Source: Betaproteobacteria bacterium
Lineage (GTDB): Bacteria > Pseudomonadota > Gammaproteobacteria > Burkholderiales > SG8-41
Direction: 5' to 3'
Length of the DNA: 32,593 nt
NCBI GenBank assembly: GCA_021730905.1
Contig: JAKFYK010000086.1
Coordinates: forward strand, 1 to 32,593
In this document: piece after piece, positions 31,061-32,593 of the stretch
How positions within the stretch are numbered: position 1 is the first letter of the stretch
Layout of the letters: every line of letters starts with the position of its first letter
Program-made: the position numbers and the translations under genes
Notes under the pieces: model-generated
Told to the model about the DNA's origin: nothing
The model's database searches: none
What the model saw: the letters and a program-made list of their open reading frames with translations, nothing else

Positions 31061-31092
31061 ATTAAGTATTTGTTTTTAAATACTATTTAATT
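31061..31092 (+). repeat. AT-rich dispersed motif, copy F, overlapping the ampD stop
   Basis: Contains the exact consensus TTAAGTATTTGTTTTTAAAT. AGTATTT (31065-31071) and AAATACT (31078-31084) form a perfect 7-bp inverted repeat. The TAG stop of ampD (31083-31085 on the minus strand) lies inside it. Confidence 0.7.
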
Positions 31093-31607
31093 CTATCCCA
31101 TTCAAAAGCCACGCCAGGATCCGTCTTGCGACCGGGAGCGATGTCGGAATGGCCGATCATATCGACGATGGGATAGCGAGTCTTGATAGCAGCGATCAGC
31201 CTCACCAGACGTGCGTATTGCGCATCCTCGAACGGAATTTCGTCCGCGCCTTCCAACTCGATACCCACTGAAAAATCATTGCAGCGTTCACGCCCGCGCC
31301 ACTGCGACACCCCCGCATGCCAGGCGCGCTGCGTGCAGGGCACGAACTGAATGATCTCGCCGTCCCGGCGTATCAAAAAATGTGCCGACACCCGCAGGTG
31401 AACGATGCCGGCGAAGTAGGCATGCGCAGTCGGGTCGAGACGATTGAGGAATAGATCAATGACGGCAGGCCCGCCGAATTCACCCGGCGGCAAACTGATG
31501 TTATGGATGACGATGAGCTCGACCTGCGCATCCGCTGGACGCGCATCGCAATTGGGTGACACGAGATAGCGCGCCCCCTCCAGCAGACCGTCTTCCGCGA
31601 TGCGCAC
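31083..31607 (-). CDS. ampD: 1,6-anhydro-N-acetylmuramyl-L-alanine amidase (AmpD)
   Basis: A 174-residue cytoplasmic zinc amidase of cell-wall recycling that releases the peptide from anhydro-muropeptides. Zinc ligands are His35 (VIHNIS), His153 (IGHSDIAPGRKTDPG) and Asp163, with catalytic Glu117 and Lys161. All match AmpD of Citrobacter in spacing. There is no signal peptide. The start is a GTG 6 nt after the stop of the sigma-54 activator gene. The C-terminus stops at FEWDRIK, shorter than many relatives, and the stop codon lies within AT motif copy F. Confidence 0.93.
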   Translation of the reverse strand: MRIAEDGLLEGARYLVSPNCDARPADAQVELIVIHNISLPPGEFGGPAVIDLFLNRLDPTAHAYFAGIVHLRVSAHFLIRRDGEIIQFVPCTQRAWHAGVSQWRGRERCNDFSVGIELEGADEIPFEDAQYARLVRLIAAIKTRYPIVDMIGHSDIAPGRKTDPGVAFEWDRIK

Positions 31608-31613
31608 CGTGCG

Positions 31614-32593
31614 TCAGCTCTTGGCGTCGAGTTCGTCTTTGATGCCCAGGCGTTCCATGCGATAACGCAGCGCGCGGAAACTCACCCCCAGCAGTTTTGC
31701 GGCCGCCGTGCGGTTGTAGCGCGTTTTTTCGAGTGCTGCCATGATGGCCTGACGTTCGATGCTTTCCAGCTTTTCCGGCAAGGACAGGCTCGACAAATCG
31801 ACGCCCTCGGTATGCCCGTCTTTCTCGGAAGCACCCGTCAGGCCGAGATCTTCCTCGGTGATTTCGTCGCCGCTCGCCAGCGCCAGCGCGCGTTCCAGCA
31901 CGTTTTCCAGCTCGCGTACATTGCCCGGAAAATCGTATTTCTGCAGCATTGCCACTGCGCCGGATGAGAGCCGCGGCACCACACCGCCAGCAACCTGCCG
32001 TCCGAGCAGCAACGCCGCCAGCATCGGGACATCTTCACGCATCTCGCGCAGACTGGGCATGCGCAACTCGATCACGTTCAGCCGGTAATACAAATCCTGC
32101 CGGAACACGCCATTCTTGACCTCATCGGCCAGATTGCGATGCGTCGCGCTGATAATCCGCACGTCGACGTTCTCCTCGGTGGTAGAGCCTACCTTGCGCA
32201 CCTTTTTTTCCTGAATCGCGCGCAGCAGTTTAACCTGCATGGGCAGCGGCAGATCAGCGACTTCATCCAGAAATAACGTGCCCGTATCGGCTGCCTGAAA
32301 AAAACCATCCCGATCAGCAGCAGCACCGGTAAACGCCCCTTTCTTGTAACCGAAGAATTCCGACTCCATCAGATTTTCCGGGATCGCCCCGCAATTGACC
32401 GGCACAAACGGTGCCGCCTGCCGCGACCCTTTGTCATGAATCAAGCGCGCAGCCAGCTCCTTGCCACTGCCGGATTCGCCGGTCACATGTACCGGCGCCT
32501 GGCTGCGCGCAAGCTTGTCTATCATGCGTCGCGCCTGTTGCATCAGCGGCGAATTCCCCACCAGCACAGGGCCTTCGGCGGCAACGGCACTGT
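31614..32593 (-). CDS. pilR: Sigma-54-dependent transcriptional activator, PilR-like (5' end outside window)
   Basis: The 3' part of an NtrC-family activator, open to the window edge. The AAA+ domain contains Walker A GESGSGKE, the sigma-54 contact loop GAFTGA, Walker B GTLFLDEV and the arginine-finger region FRQDLYYRLNV. A Fis-type helix-turn-helix closes the protein (ESIERQAIMAALEKTRYNRTAAAKLLGVSFRALRYRMERLGI). The N-terminal receiver domain would lie outside the window. PilR, regulator of type IV pili, is the likely identity from the C-terminal sequence and the ampD neighbour, but other NtrC-type regulators cannot be excluded. Confidence 0.8.
   Translation of the reverse strand, partial: SAVAAEGPVLVGNSPLMQQARRMIDKLARSQAPVHVTGESGSGKELAARLIHDKGSRQAAPFVPVNCGAIPENLMESEFFGYKKGAFTGAAADRDGFFQAADTGTLFLDEVADLPLPMQVKLLRAIQEKKVRKVGSTTEENVDVRIISATHRNLADEVKNGVFRQDLYYRLNVIELRMPSLREMREDVPMLAALLLGRQVAGGVVPRLSSGAVAMLQKYDFPGNVRELENVLERALALASGDEITEEDLGLTGASEKDGHTEGVDLSSLSLPEKLESIERQAIMAALEKTRYNRTAAAKLLGVSFRALRYRMERLGIKDELDAKS

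Noticed and set aside
1..32593. tRNA, rRNA, CRISPR array or transposase
   Set aside because: No cloverleaf, ribosomal sequence, regularly spaced direct repeats or transposase-like protein was seen on either strand.

Overview
The window is about 32.6 kb of GC-rich chromosome, most likely from a betaproteobacterium (Burkholderiales or a related order). That placement is an inference from tandem Bug-type solute receptors, a PhaM-like polyhydroxyalkanoate protein, DUF2946 and Ala/Pro-rich anti-sigma proteins of betaproteobacterial type, nrdAB under NrdR-type boxes, and a pilR-like gene next to ampD. No rRNA, tRNA, CRISPR array, transposase, integrase or phage gene was seen.

Region by region. 1-3700 (+): proline iminopeptidase, FAH-family hydrolase, TPR protein and a TauD/TfdA-type dioxygenase. 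3810-4450: one integron-type gene cassette with a small membrane protein, an attI-like sequence on its left and an attC on its right, but no integrase. 4490-5085: a small secreted protein behind four helically phased TACA-like repeats, closed by a strong terminator. 5083-8380 (-): two paralogous Bug receptors, a PhaM-like protein and a membrane-anchored lytic transglycosylase. 8797-10809 (-): ECF sigma, Ala/Pro-rich membrane anti-sigma-like protein and a small Oxidored-like protein, overlapping or 1 nt apart. 10913-12652: a secreted hypothetical, a VOC protein and a decayed GFA-family pseudogene. 12702-15550: a second ECF module, in which a Tat-exported metallophosphoesterase and a CuA-type cupredoxin (-) diverge from a sigma factor and a zinc-binding anti-sigma factor (+). 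Two divergent promoters with identical spacing lie between them.

15574-21676 holds a small lipoprotein, a double-CDGSH iron-sulfur protein and a co-directional metabolic run: ICL/PEP-mutase-like oxaloacetate decarboxylase, DUF2946, class II aldolase, HAD phosphatase, threonine aldolase and M20 carboxypeptidase. 21699-25244 (-) is a phnDCEE-type phosphonate/phosphite ABC importer. 25642-30663 (-) carries nrdA and nrdB, a DUF2442 protein and a histone H1-like protein. 31083-32593 (-) has ampD and the 3' part of a sigma-54 activator (pilR-like).

The main unexplained structure is a dispersed AT-rich motif, consensus TTAAAAACAAATACTTA. It recurs at least six times, in both orientations, almost always within about 20 bp of a start or stop codon. 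Once it forms the 5' end of a coding sequence. Together with the lone gene cassette and the two-promoter ECF/cupredoxin module, it is what most deserves follow-up.
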